This document shows, piece by piece, positions 13,306 through 15,346 of a DNA stretch of 15,346 bases. The number at the start of each line of letters is the position of its first letter. Position 1 is the stretch's first letter. Position numbers and translations under genes: made by a program. The stretch covers positions 1 through 15,346 of the forward strand of contig CAYZBM010000053.1 in the NCBI GenBank assembly GCA_964476705.1, written 5' to 3'. The DNA comes from CAYZBM01 sp964476705. GTDB lineage: Bacteria > Pseudomonadota > Alphaproteobacteria > Rickettsiales > UBA6187. A model generated the notes under the pieces. The model worked only from the letters and a program-made list of their open reading frames with translations. It searched no databases and was not told the origin of the DNA.

Positions 13306-15147
13306 TTATACTAAAGATTCTATAATGGAACTTCTTCTAGATAAATTAGAATCATCTATCAAGCTCCTTGGAGTAGTACGGTCAGTTTGATAGCTTCTTC
13401 CTGCTAATTCATAAAGTTTTTTAGCTTCCTTAATATTCATTTTAACACCTATACCATTTTCTAAACACCGAGCAGTATGATATATCCCTTCTGGGCAATC
13501 TCGATCGGCAGCCTCTTTATATAGTTCAAATGCCTTTGTAAGATTTGGCTTTTCTAATCCTTTACCAGTTTCACAAAGATTTCCTAATCTAACTTTAGCC
13601 TCTGGGTATTTATCTTCTCTCATTACTACTAAATAGTATTTTATAGCGTCTTTATATTTTCCTTTATTTTCCGCAGAAATAGCATGGAAATATATATTTC
13701 CTTCTTTAGAAGAGTTAGATATATTCGTATAAGAATTATCAGTGTGTTTTTTCTTATAATTTTTGCCCGCCAATTCATAAAATGCCTTAGCTTGATCAAA
13801 ATCATTCGTAACATTTATCCCTTTTTCAAAACAATGAGCAAGGTGGTACATACCTTCTGGACAACCTTGATCTGCAGCTTCTTTATATAATTCAAATGCC
13901 TTAGAAAAATTTGCCTCTTTTAATCCTTTGGCAGTTTCAAAAAGATAACCTAACCTGACTTTTGCTAGTATATTGCCAAAGCTAATTGCTTTTAGATAAG
14001 ATTTTCTGGCATCTTCATATCTTGCTTCATTTTCCGCAGTAAAAGCTGTGGTATATAGAGATTTTTCCTCTAAATCTATCTCAGATAGTTTACTTTTCGC
14101 TGGTTGATAAGCAGCTTCTACTAACATTTTATAAATGCTTTTACTTTTAGTAATATCTTCAACTGTTTTATAAAAAGCAGCCAACTTAAATATAGGTTCA
14201 AGAGCTTCCGCAGAACCTTCTCCTGCAGCCTGCTCATATAATCTAAGGGCTTTATCAGTACTACGTTCTCCAGCAGATAAACCCTGGCCCGTTTTATAAA
14301 AATTAGCAAATTTTACTTTTGCTTGGGTATGGCCATCTTTAATTGCCTTTTGATAAAATTTAGCCGCATTTACATAATCTCCGCTTGTTTCAAACGCAAC
14401 TCCCTTCGTATAGTTAGGATCTTGCTCTTCTTGATTAAATATTTGAGTCAATCTATTTTTTGCATCTATATAACCAGCTTTAGCTACTTCATTATAAAAA
14501 TACTTCGCTCTTGAAATATCTTTTTTAACCCCAATTCCATTTTCATAACAATATGCTAACTGGAATTTGCCATCTGAAAGACCCTTATTTGCTGCCTCTC
14601 TATATAACTTAAAGGCTTTTTCTCGGTTAGGCAAAATAAATCCTAAACCTTTTTCATAAAGGAAACCTAATCTAACTTTTGCTAACTCATCACTAGCTTT
14701 TATTGCTTCTTCATAAAACTTAATAGCCTTAGTATATTTTCCTTGTTCTTTTAATAGAACTCCTATTTCACGTAAAATTGCTGGATTACAAATTTTTTTA
14801 GAACTATCTAATAAATAAGCTAAAGGATCTTTAGTATGTTGGAGATCTCTATCCGTAATTATATATTTTTTTGGATCTTTAATTAACAAATATTGCAAAT
14901 ATAATATTTTTGCTTGGGCTGGCTCTAATTCTTTCCTTTTTTCTTCAGACAAATTAGTAAATTTAGTATCTTTTTGTATAGTCTCCTTTAATTGTTCAAG
15001 AATATTCCAAATTAAATTGCAATTATTACCTTGAGAAAAACTAGTGACTTTATTTTCTATTTCATTAACAATATCCGAAAAATTATTTGGTGATAGTTGC
15101 TTATCTTCCAACCAAATTTTTGCCATAGCTAGCTTATCATTAGACAT
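13306..15147 (-). CDS. Sel1-like repeat protein, 613 residues
   Basis: Helical-repeat scaffold protein with at least seven Sel1/TPR-like units and no enzymatic domain. Clear units lie at about 153-189, 190-225, 273-311, 392-428, 429-463, 514-550 and 551-585. Each shows the A.VRLG.LYE.G.G...N..KAF.LY.EAA..G pattern. The N-terminal 125 residues are helical and charged and not recognised; there is no signal peptide. The units are grouped in four super-repeats of about 120 residues. The last 23 residues are Ser/Arg-rich and end ESLV. AGAGGA (15154-15159) six bases before the ATG fixes the start, and a strong promoter lies just upstream. Sel1 proteins act as protein-binding adaptors; in intracellular bacteria several act on host proteins. 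Whether this one is secreted cannot be seen. Confidence 0.93.
   Translation of the reverse strand: MSNDKLAMAKIWLEDKQLSPNNFSDIVNEIENKVTSFSQGNNCNLIWNILEQLKETIQKDTKFTNLSEEKRKELEPAQAKILYLQYLLIKDPKKYIITDRDLQHTKDPLAYLLDSSKKICNPAILREIGVLLKEQGKYTKAIKFYEEAIKASDELAKVRLGFLYEKGLGFILPNREKAFKLYREAANKGLSDGKFQLAYCYENGIGVKKDISRAKYFYNEVAKAGYIDAKNRLTQIFNQEEQDPNYTKGVAFETSGDYVNAAKFYQKAIKDGHTQAKVKFANFYKTGQGLSAGERSTDKALRLYEQAAGEGSAEALEPIFKLAAFYKTVEDITKSKSIYKMLVEAAYQPAKSKLSEIDLEEKSLYTTAFTAENEARYEDARKSYLKAISFGNILAKVRLGYLFETAKGLKEANFSKAFELYKEAADQGCPEGMYHLAHCFEKGINVTNDFDQAKAFYELAGKNYKKKHTDNSYTNISNSSKEGNIYFHAISAENKGKYKDAIKYYLVVMREDKYPEAKVRLGNLCETGKGLEKPNLTKAFELYKEAADRDCPEGIYHTARCLENGIGVKMNIKEAKKLYELAGRSYQTDRTTPRSLIDDSNLSRRSSIIESLV
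13390..14736 (-). repeat. Four-copy super-repeat of about 360 bases in the Sel1 gene
   Basis: The same tyrosine position recurs at residues 138, 258, 377 and 498, a period of 120, 119 and 121 residues (first bases of codons at 14736, 14376, 14019 and 13656). Each copy starts with a Y..A..Y..A motif and has two Sel1 units and a linker ending in a helix such as AFETSGD, AENEAR or SAENKGK. Copies 3 and 4 are the most alike, including KAFELYKEAAD and CPEG, and are also alike at the DNA level (around 13500-13590 and 13860-13950). Copy 2 is the most diverged. Confidence 0.75.
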
Positions 15148-15190
15148 ATGTTTTCCTCTATCAAACCTTATTCATTAAAAAATTATGGTT

Positions 15191-15219
15191 TTTATATGAT
15201 GTATCGCGAAAATAGTCAA
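15191..15219 (-). promoter_or_regulatory. Promoter of the Sel1-repeat gene
   Basis: On the minus strand TTGACT (15214-15219, five of six) is followed by exactly 17 bases and TATAAA (15191-15196, five of six). This is the best sigma-70-type pair in the window. The predicted leader is about 35-40 bases and contains the AGAGGA ribosome site. Confidence 0.7.
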
Positions 15220-15293
15220 GGATACTAGTTAATTTATTAATTTACCAAGAATGTGTACGCGAAAGAAAGAAAATTATAAGGAAATATAGAGAT

Positions 15294-15346
15294 ATGAGAA
15301 AACTGAGTAATACTCAAGAATTCAAGGGGAAAGTCGAGTTTTAATA
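15294..15346 (+). pseudogene. Possible 5' fragment of an IS3-type transposase orfA
   Basis: An ATG at 15294 with AAGGAA about ten bases upstream opens a 16-codon frame, MRKLSNTQEFKGKVEF, closed by TAA at 15342-15344. The EFKGKV pattern resembles the start of IS3-family OrfA proteins (often .FK.KVALEAL). The stop after 16 codons means it is broken, frameshifted or a chance match, and the window ends two bases later. No inverted repeat or target duplication could be identified. Confidence 0.3.

Noticed and set aside
14121..14309. Minus-strand frame of 62 codons inside the Sel1 gene
   Set aside because: It is an alternative frame of the repeat-coding DNA, without its own start signals.
13390..14736. 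Repeats read as a CRISPR-like or satellite array
   Set aside because: The repeats are long, diverged and in frame, and they encode Sel1 modules. There are no short identical repeats with unique spacers.

Overview
The window looks like a piece of chromosome from an AT-rich alphaproteobacterium, most probably an obligate intracellular member of the Rickettsiales. The evidence is strong A+T bias in codons and spacers, a mitochondrial-type petA-petB-petC (cytochrome bc1) operon, a lean complement of cysteine desulfurases, anhydromuramate kinase and TrmL, and a large Sel1-repeat protein. The genus cannot be fixed from sequence alone.

Layout. Positions 169-5496 form one tight minus-strand gene train, read right to left: cysE, a NifS-like cysteine desulfurase, a shortened IscS-like desulfurase, znuC, znuB and bioD. 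Gaps are 1, 23, 2, 27 and 25 bases. The train joins cysteine precursor synthesis, sulfur mobilisation, zinc or manganese import and one biotin-synthesis step. Positions 5497-5697 are a divergent regulatory gap with two perfect palindromes. An alpha/beta hydrolase on the plus strand (5698-6405) follows. It converges on an unrecognised minus-strand gene (6460-6939), and a 12-bp-stem hairpin lies between them.

Positions 7081-10846 hold anmK and the petABC operon, all minus strand. A large nested palindrome overlaps the petC stop codon. Upstream of petA is an unrecognised 128-residue gene, divergent from a TrmL-type tRNA methyltransferase (11498-11950, plus). The right end carries an HI0933/YhiN-type flavoprotein and a 613-residue Sel1-repeat protein, both minus strand. 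The Sel1 gene has the best-looking promoter in the window. The last 53 bases resemble the start of an IS3-type transposase orfA cut by a stop codon.

How the genes connect. petABC makes the quinol:cytochrome c oxidoreductase. Its Rieske protein needs a 2Fe-2S cluster, whose sulfur would come from cysteine desulfurases such as the two encoded here. BioD makes dethiobiotin, which BioB (not in the window) converts to biotin with sulfur taken from an Fe-S cluster. AnmK recycles cell-wall anhydro-MurNAc. The Sel1-repeat protein and the two orphan genes are the most lineage-specific content.

No CRISPR array, rRNA, tRNA, phage genes or intact mobile element were seen. No spacer exceeds about 210 bases. 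I did not find a clear new multi-gene system. The items most worth checking are the nested palindrome at the petC stop, the four-fold Sel1 super-repeat, and the unusual operon with the tail-less IscS.
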